A stretch of 64,000 nt of DNA. Source: Pyrenochaeta sp. MPI-SDFR-AT-0127 (taxonomy: Eukaryota; Ascomycota; Dothideomycetes; Pleosporales; Cucurbitariaceae). A program made the translations under genes and the position numbers. How positions within the stretch are numbered: the stretch's first letter is position 1; each line of letters opens with the position of its first letter. Location: NCBI GenBank assembly GCA_020747015.1, contig JAGTJM010000008.1, positions 124,001 to 188,000 of the forward strand, in the 5' to 3' direction. This document shows, piece after piece, positions 44,619 through 55,845 of this stretch. The notes under the pieces were generated by a model. The model did not search any database and was not told the DNA's origin. It saw only the letters and a list, made by a program, of their open reading frames with translations.

Positions 44619-46058
44619 CTATGCGTGTCCATTAACCTCAACGCCATTTGCGCCGTTGGTTTCAACTACTTGCTCTGGCTGCTTCTGTTCAATAGGCTTC
44701 AGAGACTTGGCCGGGGCTGGGTTCAGAATGCGGGCAGCATCGATAAGGCCAGCATTGGGATTGAGTTCGAGACCGAAGCCAGGCAGGTCCAGCGTCTTCA
44801 CATCAAGGTAGCCCTTGGTGGGAATAGGCTCGTTAAGGAAGAGATTACCAAACACTGGCAATACCGACTTGCCGTCCGGAGAGTTCGCAAGGTACTCTTG
44901 GAAAGGCGAGTTGGCCTGGCTGACGACAAAGTGGTACGAGTAAGGTCCACTGGCATGCGGCACGACGGGGATGTCGTAGGCAGCGGCCATGGCAGCGATC
45001 TTGATGAGCTCGGTCATGCCTCCTACCCACATGACATCAGGCTGCAGAATATCAAGGTTGCGACCCTCAATCAACTTTCGGAAGCCGTATCGTGAGTACT
45101 CGTGTTCGCCCGTGGTGAACTTCATCCTGGGATGAGCACGCTTGATCTGCTCGAAGCCGTCACTGTCATCAGGGCTGAGACACTCCTCCCACCAGTTCAA
45201 ATTAAGGTGCTCAGTAGCCTTGACAACCTCAATTGTGTATGGCACGTTCAAGCTCATGTAGCAATCGACCATGAGAGGGAAGTCTGGGCCTACACTCTCG
45301 CGATGTTTGGTAAGGAACTCGACATTCTTCTTCAAGCCCTCAATGCCCTCCCCTGGACCATAGGGGAGAGGAACCTTGGCACCAAAGAAGCCCATCTCCT
45401 TCGCTGCTGCTGGCTCCGGGCCAGTGCAGTAGAAGTTCAGCCTTTCTCGTGTAGCTCCACCAAGCATTTTGTATACGGGCTCGTTTCGGATCTTGCCGAG
45501 GAGGTCCCAAATCGCGAGATCGATGACAGAGATTACGGCCACTGGGAGGCCTTTGCGACCGTAGAACATTGATGCACGGTACATCTGCTCAAACATATGG
45601 TTGGTATCTCTGGGGTCTGGAACATTGTTAGCGTCTATGTGTGGAGGAGAGGTGAGAATGGCTCACCTTGGCCGACCAGGAACCGCTCGAAATGCTCTGC
45701 AACCAACCAGCATGCAGGCGGACCACCGAAGCCAGTCGCAAAGCCTTTGCTGCCATCGTCCGCCTCGAGCTCCACGCAGAAAGAGCCCAGCACATTGATG
45801 CCCCAGGAAGTTCGGCTCTTTCTGTAGTCCTCGTATTGGCTCATAGGCGTAGAGATCTTAGAGTCGATTAGCCTAAACGGGAAAGCAGCCAGTCAGTGTG
45901 TGTATGTCGCGCATGTAGCCTAGGGATTCTCACCAATGGCCGCCATGGACGTTATGGTAGTCGCCCCCCGATCCAGGGCCCTGTGTGAGGAAGGTCCTGA
46001 CATGCTTGATCGTAGGAAACGACCTTGCAGTGGTGTTTGAGCTTGTGGTGGAAGGCAT
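44619..46058 (-). CDS. L-rhamnonate dehydratase-like enolase-superfamily enzyme
   Basis: Three exons on the minus strand: 45934-46058, 45667-45872, 44619-45616; 442 residues. Introns are 61 and 50 bp. Mandelate-racemase/enolase fold. The capping domain has GGDYHNVHGGHWLID, with histidines positioned like the substrate-binding pair of bacterial rhamnonate dehydratase. Metal ligands can be read as the Asp in LMVDCYMSLN, the Glu in NWWEECLSPDD and the Glu in TTGEHEYSRYG. VVPHASGPYSYHF carries the candidate catalytic His. Known relatives (LRA3 in yeast, LraC in aspergilli) convert L-rhamnonate to 2-keto-3-deoxy-L-rhamnonate in the non-phosphorylated rhamnose pathway. The C-terminal 30 residues are a disordered, Asn/Gly-rich tail. 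It is divergent from a Zn2Cys6 regulator, supporting a catabolic role. Other acid-sugar dehydratases of the family remain possible. Confidence 0.85.
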
Positions 46059-46548
46059 TGTGGCGTGTGAAGGAGTGAAGACCACCGGGAGAATGAAAAT
46101 CAGGAAAGAGAGGGGTAAAAGACAAAGAGGATTATAAGGAAGGATTCTTTATATACATTGCATGATCAGGTGCAAAAGGACGGAATAAATGGTCTAGAGG
46201 GCTGCTCGGCGTATCTCGCTGCAATGCGACGACCGAGAAAACAGACCATGGTAAGTCGGCGCAGAAGTGGATCGCACCGCGTGCCCACGCGATGGTTGGG
46301 AGGATTCGGCATCTCTCACGGTTGCAAGGAAAGCCTGCGCAGTAAGGGTTTTCGCCGTAGAATACTGTATTTATTCATTGCCGGTCCACCCAAAGCCACC
46401 AATCGATGGGTGTGGAGGAGGCCTAGCCGGTAATTACGAAGTCTGGGGAAGGCCAGCGAAACCACACAACCCCGCGCGCACGCTCGGTGTCCTCTCTGCC
46501 GAAGCCTTCGCTCAACGCATACGCCCCCCAACCGCATCGTCCAGAATA
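46059..46548. promoter_or_regulatory. Bidirectional promoter (sugar-acid dehydratase / Zn2Cys6 regulator)
   Basis: A 490-bp gap between divergent start codons. On the dehydratase side there is a good TATA box (TATATAAAG on the minus strand, about 46147-46155), roughly 90 bp before its ATG. Two SYGGRG matches of the CreA carbon-catabolite repressor type lie at 46412-46417 (GTGGAG) and 46443-46448 (CTGGGG). Six-base sites this degenerate occur often by chance, so catabolite control is only a suggestion. Confidence 0.4.
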
Positions 46549-49300
46549 ATGGACGCGACCGTTGGCAACAACGGTGCGCAAGTCGCAAGTCCAAATGGGA
46601 CTGCAAAGTTGTCACATCACTCCCCTGAGCACGACTGGAGCGCAGAGGAGTCTAGCGCAGATGAAGGAGGAAACAGGAGTCAGAGCGGAACCTCCAACAA
46701 GCGCAAACGTCCTCTGTCCGTCTCATGCGAGACCTGCAAGGTAGGGACCTCGGATTCGAATTGCATGCTAGACTCACACTGACTTTGCCTTTCACTCTTC
46801 AGCAACGCAAGGTCAAATGCGATCGCGGAGCTCCGGCATGTGGTTGGTGTCTGAAAAATAACTCAGCATGCGTAAGTAACCCATCGCTGCACCTGGAGAC
46901 GAAACCACTCATCCAGACATAGACCTATCTTCCAAGAAAGAAGCCAGGACTTCGCGCTGGCTATGGACGTGAATTGGAGGCCCGTCTAGGTGAGTAGCAT
47001 TACTGCGCTGCCCGCTTTTGATTACCCGAGGCCCGTTGAGATTGAGCTGAAATTTGGCATTTACTTTTTTGGAGAACCCCATGGGGTGGCCACGAGCCCA
47101 CGTCAACCCATGGCGAATGACGAGGCATGGAAACATTGCGAAGAGGCCAAATCCTTCGTTGCTGATGCGTGACAAGCAATCACGGTAGACTTTGGGGCTA
47201 ACCACCGTTGTGTCGCAGATAAGCTCGAGTCGCTCATCGTTCAGCAGCAGAACCAGATCGCCCATCTGTCGAACAATCAAATTGCTGCTTCCGGCCCTTC
47301 CCCACAAGAAATTGCTGCTTTCCGAAGCCCTCCTGTCATACAAACGCCGCACATCCCTCGCCCTGAGACAGCACTTTTCATACAGAAACCTGCGGGAACA
47401 TTCCCTTCACAGAACGCAATACAAAATCAATATGGCAATGGTGTCACAGATAACCGACCGACCCCCTCTGTTACTGGGAATGGCTATGACGATATGCAAG
47501 GCGGTTTCCAGCGAGACGCTTATACGCCATTCAGCAATGACCAGTTCCACCCTACAATGTCCAGGGCTTTGGGTCAAGCAGACACTGACTTTCCTCCCTA
47601 CGATCTACTTTATGGTCTTGTCGACTTGTTCTTCAAGCACATCTATCCATGGTGCCCAATCCTCCATCGCCAAACAACATTGAATTCGTTGTTCGGCGAT
47701 GCGAGCTTAGACGAGGCTGATAGAATCATCCTTCACGCCGTGGTAGCAACGACGGTCAAATTCTCGACGGATCAGCGACTTACTGTGGAAAAAAGGGAAC
47801 GGTATCACCGCAGTTCAAAAGAGAAGGTCCTACTGTATGGCATTGAAAACAGCTCGGTGAAGTCCCTCCAGGCTTTGGTGATACTTGCTCTTGACGTCGT
47901 TGGCTGCTCAAACGGACCGCCAGGGTGGAATCTGCTCGCTCTCATTACTCGTTCAGTAGTGCAGTTGGGATTGTCAATGGAGACGTACAGCCCTGCTGTC
48001 GCTCCTCAATATGCGTCCATCTACACGCTGCGAGCCATCGTGCTACCTGAACCCAAGGACTGGATCGAAGAAGAAAGCCGGCGCAGACTGTTCTGGATGA
48101 TTTATGTTCTTGACCGTTACGCTACTGTGGCAACTGCTTTCGAGTTCGCCTTGGACGAGAACGAGATTGATCGCCGATTGCCATGCCGCGATGACATGTA
48201 TGCGCGCAATATACAAGTGGAAACGAGGTGGTTCAACACGTCGACGCGATCGGATTATAGCATGAACAGACCAGAGAACATGGGTTCATTCTCGTACTAC
48301 GTGGAGATTCTTGGACTCTTGACCCGGATACATAAGTTCCTGAAGAAGCCTGTCGACATCACGTCATTGTCTGACGTGGAGAAATGGCAGAGTGAGTACA
48401 GAGAGCTTGATAATGCCATCGAGCAGTGGAAGTACAATCTTCCACAAGAGTTCGGAAATTCGGCGAGAGTCTTCGCAAAGCCTGGTATGAACCAATGCCT
48501 AAACAGCGGGTTGGTCATGCTACACGCTGCCTTCCATACGTAAGTTTTAGTAGACCTCTACGGAAATTTTCGCTAATCCACGTAGTACTGTGATTCGTCT
48601 TCACTCATCTGCGGCCTATCCCACTCACCGCTCGCCGATATTTACACCTTCCTTTAGCGCGAGCCAGAGGTGTCTCAGCGCTGTCGAGAATATTACAGCA
48701 TTATGCGCTTGCGTGAGAGATAACGGCTTGCTGAGCAAGCTTGGCCCACCCTTCGCATTTTCCCTTTGGGTGGCTGCGCGTGTGTTGCTTGTTCATGGAT
48801 CGACCATCGACCACCGAGTCGATACATCGATCAACCTCCTTGTCAGCACACTCCAAGAACTTGGCCAATACTGGGAAGTCGGCACGCGATATGCGAATTT
48901 GCTCTCTCGTGTCCTCTCAGAATACCAAGAAAGCCAACAGACACCAACTGGTATGAATGGTGAACGAGTCACACCTTCAACCGTGAAGATATTGGCCGAT
49001 ATGCGCCGATGTGCCTTCGATCTTGACTTCCTCATTTCCCGGCAGCCAAAACCCAATAGCAACGCAAGACTGCCATCGGTTACTCCAGCTCGCACACCTG
49101 CACCGAATGAGTTGGAGTACCTCGATGTCTTCGACTTCTTCAACATGCCGCGACTGCCGGTGTCCATGGACGGCACGATCAGCTATCCTGCACCAGATGG
49201 CAACATGCAGTTGGCGGATGGCGGCTATGGCAATGAATCGAATATCACAAACTACATGGTTGATGCGAGCTCAGATTGGTTCATGAAACAGTCGGCCTAG
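46549..49300 (+). CDS. Zn2Cys6 fungal-specific transcription factor
   Basis: Five exons: 46549-46740, 46803-46871, 46923-46989, 47219-48539, 48586-49300; 787 residues. Introns are 62, 51, 229 and 46 bp. The binuclear zinc cluster at residues 59-87 reads CETCKQRKVKC then APACGWCLKNNSAC, spacing C2C6C6C2C6C. Intron 1 cuts it after the second Cys. A basic linker (RKKPGLRAGYGRELEARL) and a short coiled coil (DKLESLIVQQQNQIAHL) follow, as in dimeric cluster proteins. The fungal_trans domain starts near YDLLYGLVDLFFKHIYPWCP and includes LGLSMETYSP and ESRRRLFWMIYVLDR. Its head-to-head position with a rhamnonate dehydratase-like gene suggests a regulator of L-rhamnose or related sugar-acid use (a RhaR-like role). 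That is inference from position; I did not recognise it by sequence. Confidence 0.9.
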
Positions 49301-50077
49301 CTATTAATCACATTCCTGTTAATTATGTTTTCTCGGAGACTTGTAGTAAAAGGTGGGCTCGGTTTTTTGAGTATATAATGCTTCATCTCATTGCTTGGGT
49401 ATATAACGCCTAGTTTGTTGCTTTGGTACATAAAGCTTGGTTCAGTCCGATTCTTGGACAGCTTTCAGGCTGTTGTACATGCCTCATTCCCTACAGATAC
49501 CCCTTTATCCCTCCGCCAAAAACAACTAGCGCAATAGTAATGAGTTCACATTTTGACAACTATGCCTCGAGAGAACCAAGCAGCAGCAATTCTACAATAT
49601 TTTATAGGTGGCCCAAAAGAGGTTAGTCGACTACCTAACATATGTTCGTTGCTTTCATTCCGCCAGGGGTTACGTATTCTCGATGCCAGTAAAGGGGCAG
49701 ATTCTTCGCTTGACTCGCAGCTTTCAGAGATGTAGGAGATTCGCACCTTCCGGCTTTTGCCTTGTTTCACGACGATCAATTTAGGGGTTCAAAATAGGAA
49801 CCACAACTAACACTACGTTAGCAAGGATCTAGTCTCTGCATGATGTCTAGCATTGTGGTCATTGTGAGTGGACTGTGATATCCTAGTAGCTCCTGTTTCT
49901 TCATGTTCCCTCTCTCCAAGGCTATATCCATGTCGTTGAACGTGAACAAGCCTGTTGCAAAGTAGGATTTTGTTCTCCCTCGTTCTGGAGGTACCAAATT
50001 TCGTCTCTGCTCAAATCCGCACAGGTATCCCGTAATACCGCGTCCATTCCACAATGTACCTTTGCAGTTTGGCAGGC
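49301..50077. other. Intergenic region with an unexplained minus-strand frame
   Basis: 3' trailer of the transcription factor, then sequence on the minus strand with an open frame at 49818-50081 (includes GLFTFNDMDIALERG and KKQELLGYHSPLTMTTMLD). The frame has protein-like composition but no upstream ATG, and it abuts the stop of the AIM9-like gene in a different frame. It may be a relic or an unplaced exon. Confidence 0.35.
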
Positions 50078-51837
50078 TCAAGACTCAAAGGGCCACGTCT
50101 TCTGCCACAACTCTCTCTCCTGCTCAGTGTTGGCAAATTCCTCAATAATCTTATTTTTCATCCGTGTCAAGGCGGCAAGACTCTCTTCGTAGTGCCCCAC
50201 TTTCACTATTCCCTGTTCAGGAAACAACTCTCCCAAGCTATCTCTAACCTTGCGCATTGCTTCCATGCCTCGCGCGGCGCCTTCTACATCAGCCTCGATA
50301 GCTTGCAGCTCCCTAGCTGAAAATGAAAATGGCCAAGCCGAGCCTTGAGTTCTAGGGAGAGTATCCCAAGTCGCCTCTAAATTAGCCACCTGTAAAAGAT
50401 AAGATGCCTCGCCATCAACAAGGAGATTGCGTGCTAAAAGTAGAAGAAGGTAGCTCGCCGTCTTCTGGAACTCAAGCGCAGCATAAAGTCGTGGATTTTG
50501 AGCGTGAGTTAGCGTGTTGTAGAGCGAACAGAGTGACTGTTGTAAATATAGAGTCTCGGCGTCTTTCTTTGCTTCCACGCCAAGCTTTTCCAAATCTTTC
50601 GGAAGTTTTGGTCGATCTAGACCTGAGATTGACGGGCCATCGTAGTCAAGTATATGGGGTTGGCGAGCATGGAAATAAAGAGGAGATATTTCGGTGGATT
50701 GCCAGTCTATAAGGCCAACGATCTCAGTAGGCTCTGACGGATTGACGAAGATATTGGCAACATGTAGATCACCGTGCCACAGATGTGCTGATGAGATAGT
50801 CTGATCCGTTGGAAGGAGGAACCTTATAAGCTCGAGATAACAGTGCAAGGCCTTCAGCTTTTGGCCCTTGTTGGTTGGTAGGTTCCTGGGCCGCAGAGTG
50901 TTATCGGAGACCTGGGCAAATGAGGGAGTTGGTTGACACAGGCTATTTCTCGGTGACCGATTGCAGAGTGATATTCTTCCAAAGTTTGCCCTTATTTTGT
51001 TAGTCAAAGAAGCTCTATTAAAAAGGATTTTCTTACATGGCCCTCTGTCAAAGTTGATCGTGGATCTTCTATTATCATTCGACTCGCGTCCTGTAGACCG
51101 TCCGACGGCAAAAGTATTATTTATGACTTCCAACCCGTTTGCATCGACATACAAAGCCTGATTTGTAGCCGGGTGCCCAAGGTCCTTCGCATAATAAAGG
51201 CTACCATATTTCTTGAAAGATATTGATGCCCAGGCTTTCTGAAAGCCTGCAATGGTTTTTGTGAGAGCAAATCTGTCTTTAATGCTCATGCTTGGCCAGA
51301 CACGCTCTAGCTCTACTCCTGGGACTTTCTCCATGATGATGTATTCTGCTCCTACAAGGTTCTCCTGGGCTCTAGAGCTCCAAGCTAGGACCCTAGGCAC
51401 AGGATTTCTGAGTACATTGCGAGTCTATTGTCTGTTAGATAATATAACGCGATAGATCTTAGTGACGATGAGCGTACAAAATCCATCGTTGCCACTTCGC
51501 TTGCCGTTGTGAAATGAGGCGTGCCAGCATTTGGATTTGGAACTTTAGCAACAACTTCCGAGCCGTTATCCATAATCAGCAGCAAACTTTTATTATACAT
51601 GCCATCAGGGTATTTCCGAATGCTGATACATGATGTCGCTCCGATGGCTTCTGCAGCAAGACGACCTAACTCGTTGACATTAAAGCGAACGTGGCGCTGT
51701 GACGTCTCGTATGCCTCGTCACAGACGAAACGACCTCTGGTGTAGTTAAATAAGTCATCGTTGTAGTAACGATCTAGCCGCATAAGCGAAAACAAAAATA
51801 CATTATGCATCTGGCATCTCACTGGGGAGTAGCACAT
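50078..51837 (-). CDS. AIM9-like phosphotransferase (APH/kinase-fold) gene with apparent frameshift
   Basis: Minus strand. Exons by homology are 51478-51837, 51037-51424 and 50078-50990, with introns of 53 and 46 bp. Spliced this way the length is not a multiple of three. Family landmarks are the N-lobe YVRFNV-like RHVRFNVNELGRLAAEAIG, EVVAKVPNPNAGTPHFTTASE, VGAEYIIMEKVPGVEL, GSLYYAKDL, catalytic loop HLWHGDLHVANIFVNP and metal site GLIDWQSTEISPLY. The end is ELWQKTWPFES. Across intron 2 the expected GPWQTLEEYHSAIGHREIAC and LPRSPITLCGPGTYQPT are encoded, then the frame is lost at an A4 run (50859-50862) with a stop at 50854-50856. If intron 2 is retained, the frame is open throughout (568 residues). 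The family includes Aim9, linked to mitochondrial inheritance. The start is uncertain (ATGs at 51837, 51810 and 51783). Pseudogene, sequencing error or intron-retained gene. Confidence 0.75.
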
Positions 51838-52898
51838 GCGAGGTCAGCTGAGGATTGTAACCACCCTGGGTTGCCATGCTTCTTGTACTTATCATCCTCC
51901 ACCATTGAGCATACATTTTCAATTGGGTTACCCCTTTGCATGTTACGCCGCTAGAAATCCAACTGAACATGTGGTTTTCGTATACGTCGTGAGACGCCTT
52001 ACTGATATCTCAGTTGTGGAAACCTAGGCGTCACCAGATTTATCGAGAAGAAAAACAAAAGCTGGTGCAAAGCATGCACGGTGATCAGAACAGATTTCGT
52101 GCCAAGAGAAGGCGAAATTGTCGTAATCTTTAAAGAGAGTCTGTGAGTCAATTCCAAGTTGGAGATATTCACGCGAGAACGGGGATGAAAGTTTCGCGTT
52201 GTGCTCGAGCAAGCTCTGCGTAAAGAACTTCAGCTTTCGCAATGTACACTCGTGGCACCTTCGAGATTCAGAGATACACCAGAAATTGTAGCGAGATGAG
52301 CTTTTGACCTGTGGTTCCAGTTAATGTGTTTAAGAATCATGCTGTCCAAATTCTCACGCATCAGTGCCGACGAAACTAATAAGATCGCCTATTCCGATTT
52401 CGGAACGCTGACGCTACCAAGTCGACATCAGCGTCTGCACATCAGTCAACCTTGAATAGTACCGAGCTTGCAGCCAGTCAAGACGCTCCACCAAAGAACC
52501 GGTCAGTAGTCTGCTTCCGTTCGTAAGAAGAACACCGCCCTTTTCTGTATCTGCTTAGTGTCATAGTCCGTTACCCTTATTATCTCTTCGAACTTTCTCG
52601 GTGCTTTGCCGTCGGAATACAAGGCTTACCATCGGCATTGTCCAAAACATTGATTTGATGCTGTTCCGATCTTCTCAATACATAAACGGGTATTGCGGTA
52701 ACTCTGTTGTGCCCTGTAACACATCCGAGGGCCTCTCCTCTTTCAGCCTATAGTCTATCAGCTCGATTCTGCTCGTCCCGGACTTTGCACCGTCAGGACG
52801 TTCTGCGAAAACGGTCCGCATCTGTGAAAACGGTCTGCAGCTCACGCCAGGCAGGAGTCTACAAATTCACGTAAGCACCACGATCTCATCCCCTCAAA
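51838..52898. other. Intergenic region between AIM9-like and D-amino-acid oxidase genes
   Basis: No supported gene. A 72-codon minus frame (52024-52242) has plausible composition but no recognisable family. The AIM9-like gene may have an undetected first exon here. The right end is the CT/CA-rich leader of the oxidase. Confidence 0.45.
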
Positions 52899-54329
52899 AT
52901 GGCATCCTCGGAACCCCAAAACGTCACCATTCTCGGTGCGGGTGTTATAGGCCTAACGACGTCTCTCGCTCTTGCCAACACCTACCCTTCCGCCAAAATC
53001 ACCATTGTCGCAAAGCATTTCCCAGGTGATCGTTCAATCGAATACACATCTCCTTGGGCTGGCGCAAACTGGGCTTCCATGGCACATGACAATGGTCTGC
53101 TCGAGAAATATGATGAAGTAACATTTCATCGTTTCGGCGAGCTCATTGACGGCAAAAGTGTGCATGGTTGTAAAGCTCTGAAGCCTGGAGAGGGAAATGA
53201 GCTTGGATTGGGACGTCAGAGCATGTGGGGTGTTTTTGATGCGCCGATTGAAGAGACAGGAATTCTAACCGAGGAAACTGGGAAGGTGTGGTACGACAGC
53301 TTGGTTGGAGGGTTGAGAAAATTGAACGATACGGAACTGCCAAAAGATGCTGTGTTCGGATTTGAGTTTCCCAGTACATTCCGCATCAACACACAAGTAT
53401 ACTTGCAATGGTAAGTTTCACTTTGTTCCGTACGTTCAGGCGTACGGAAGTAAGATCACGAGATGACTTGACTTTTCTAACAAGAGTTCCAGGCTCCAGA
53501 GCCAGGCTTTAACTAAAGGCATTACGCTCATTCGTCGACATTACTCGTCCGTAGCGTCACTTCTAAATGATCAACCATCGACATCTCTCCTCATTAACTG
53601 CACCGGGCTCGGCTCGCTGCACTTATCCGACATTCTTGACAAGAACTTGTATCCCACCCGCGGTCAGACACTACTCGTCGCAGAGCCGAAAACGCCTATC
53701 AAAAGAATGTACGAGTTTGATCGGGTCAAGTACGACATGTGTATTACTTGCATCCTTGTCTTTCCACCCCCAAAACGTGAAAACATGCTGACAAGGTATT
53801 GCGAATAGGTACTTCCGCTCACCCGCGCGGATTAACCCAACAACCAATTACGTATTCCCGCGCCCCCTCGGCGGCGGTGTGATTCTAGGTGGCAGTCGTC
53901 AAGATAACAACTGGAGCGCCGAGTGGGACGAGGAGCTGGGACAGGAGATCATGAGGAGGTGCTGTGAAATGTGTCCGGAGTTGGGGAAGCCGGAAGACTT
54001 GCAAATCATCTCGAAGAACATTGGATTACGGCGTAAGTGCACCAAGGCCATCCGAAATTGTCCCTTAAGGAAGGAGAGAGTTGAAGACTGACTGTAATAG
54101 CTTCGAGGAAAGGCGGACCACGCATTGAAACGGAGAAGGGCAAGTGGAATGTCCCCGTTGTGCATTGCTACGGACACTCTGGAGCTGGCTATCAATCTTC
54201 ATGGTAGGTTTCACCTTTCAATGCAGACGCGCGTATTTTCGAAAAGGCAATGCTAATTCCGGCAGGGGAACCGCTGAGCGTGTGCTAGAACTGGTGCAGA
54301 AGGTACTGGCGCCTACCTCGAAGTTGTAA
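52899..54329 (+). CDS. D-amino-acid oxidase, peroxisomal
   Basis: Five exons: 52899-53410, 53493-53738, 53809-54032, 54101-54203, 54266-54329; 382 residues. Introns are 82, 70, 68 and 62 bp. An FAD enzyme that oxidises D-amino acids to 2-oxo acids, NH3 and H2O2. The dinucleotide-binding motif is VTILGAGVIGLTTSLAL. IEYTSPWAGANWASMA is the family's second block. FPRPLGGGVILGGSRQ carries the substrate Tyr/Arg region, and VHCYGHSGAGYQSSWGTA is the DAAO signature. The C-terminus TSKL is a canonical PTS1, so it should be peroxisomal, with catalase activity expected there. The second donor was placed at ATGTGT so that the join gives KYDMYFRSPARIN; the GTCAAG donor 14 bases upstream breaks the frame. 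It converges with an SDR gene, 85 bp apart. Confidence 0.93.
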
Positions 54330-54414
54330 AGTTTGATGTGAGACTGCTTAGAGATACCAATTCTACAGGAGAGTTTGGTATCTATACAAGCCCCCTTTAC
54401 TCAAGCTGTTGCTC

Positions 54415-55395
54415 TTATAATCTGTCCTTACTGCGACTATTCCATTCCCGGTCAAAGACCGGCAGGCTCCTCTGTGCGGTCGGTACGACATCCAATGCCT
54501 TCACACTCACTCTATCTTTCTGATTTAGCATGAACGCCGCTGCTTCAGCTACATCATCAGCAACCAATGGCTCAAAGCCGTCCATGAAATCGTCGTATTT
54601 GCCTTTGTCGTAGCCAACTCTGTGATATGTCAGCGAGAAGCCTTGCATTGTCCAGTTGGTATGCTTCAGAGTAGCGAGAGTACTAATTGGAACCAGGGCG
54701 AAGTGAAATGACGACGAATTGTTACGCACCGTTGCTCATGGAAATTTGTCGCCACGACGCCAGGCCTCAGTGCGAGAACCTTGATGTCTGTGTTCACGAG
54801 TTCGATTCTCAGCACGTTTGTGAAAGCTTCTTGACACGCTTTACTCGCATGATACACAGCCTCGCCTGCAAAAGGCGGGACTTCCAGTCCTGTTGTAGAG
54901 GTCACATTGAGAATCGTACCTGTACATATTGATCAATACAGAGAACATCAGATGAAATATTTTGCGCCGAAACCTACCTCTGCCACGCTCTTTCATCTTC
55001 CCTTCATTCAGCACAGCATATGTGGCAAACATAAAGCCATTGATATTTGTTCCTGTCATCGTAATGATGTCTTGGATCTTGAGATCGGGAAACGCATTCG
55101 GCGCGCCTATGGCAAGGCCGGCGTTATTGATCAATACATCGATATGTCCCACCTCTTTTACCACATTCGTTACTGCGCTGCTTAACTGCTGGTGGTCTTG
55201 CACGTCGACGGTTGCGGTGAGGACCTTCAAGCCATCATTGGTTGTCTTCAACTCATCTGCAAATGCTTTGAGCTTATCCGCTGAACGAGCCAAGAGAATA
55301 AGTGTTGCGGACTCGGCTGCAAGGCGTTTGGCGATGGCTGCGCCGATGCCCATTGATGCGCCTGTGATTAGAACCGTCTGCCCCTTTAGCGACAT
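54415..55395 (-). CDS. Short-chain dehydrogenase (YMR226C/serine 3-dehydrogenase-like)
   Basis: Three exons on the minus strand: 54978-55395, 54730-54919, 54415-54619; 270 residues. Introns are 58 and 110 bp. Classical SDR: NADP-binding TGASMGIGAAIAKRL with Arg after the first strand (LLARSADKL), NNAG in VLINNAGLAIGAP, catalytic Ser in LNVTSTTGLEVPP, and the YxxxK pair in YHASKACQEAF. ALRPGVVATNFHEQR is the usual post-catalytic loop. YMR226C-type enzymes oxidise L-serine, L-allo-threonine and other 3-hydroxy acids with NADP+. The C-terminus (SKDRL) is not a standard PTS1. The gene is convergent with a D-amino-acid oxidase; a joint role in amino-acid use is only suggested by position. Confidence 0.9.
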
Positions 55396-55845
55396 CGTTA
55401 CAATGGTGGATTTTTTGGTAATGCAAAGAGAAGATTGAGTCCAACAAAATTAGTCTCGAACAGATATGAAGCGAATTATGTTATACGTTAAAAACGACTG
55501 CAACATTACTAAAGCCCAACAATGGGGATACAGTAGAGAGGTATGATGACGTCACTGTACATATAGCTGTTAAAAAAAACATGGGCCTTCATGACAAATC
55601 CACGGAAATACTCGTAATTAAGATTATCAGCGAACAATCATTCTGCGAGATCCAGTCAAAAATAAGTATAGAGCATTGGTTGGAGAAACTTACACATCAT
55701 ATTGTGTCGTATCCTCATAGCTCTTGATCTGCAACCTGAGTTCCGTGCAAGATATTGGCTGTGTACAACGCCAATATCTCACCCAAGGTAGGACTGTTGC
55801 TTCAAAGTCCGTAATCGGAAATTTGCGTTCTTGCTAACGGCATTC
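55396..55845. other. SDR promoter region and SFR1 3' region
   Basis: 450 bp, AT-rich, no coding signal noticed. Confidence 0.5.
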
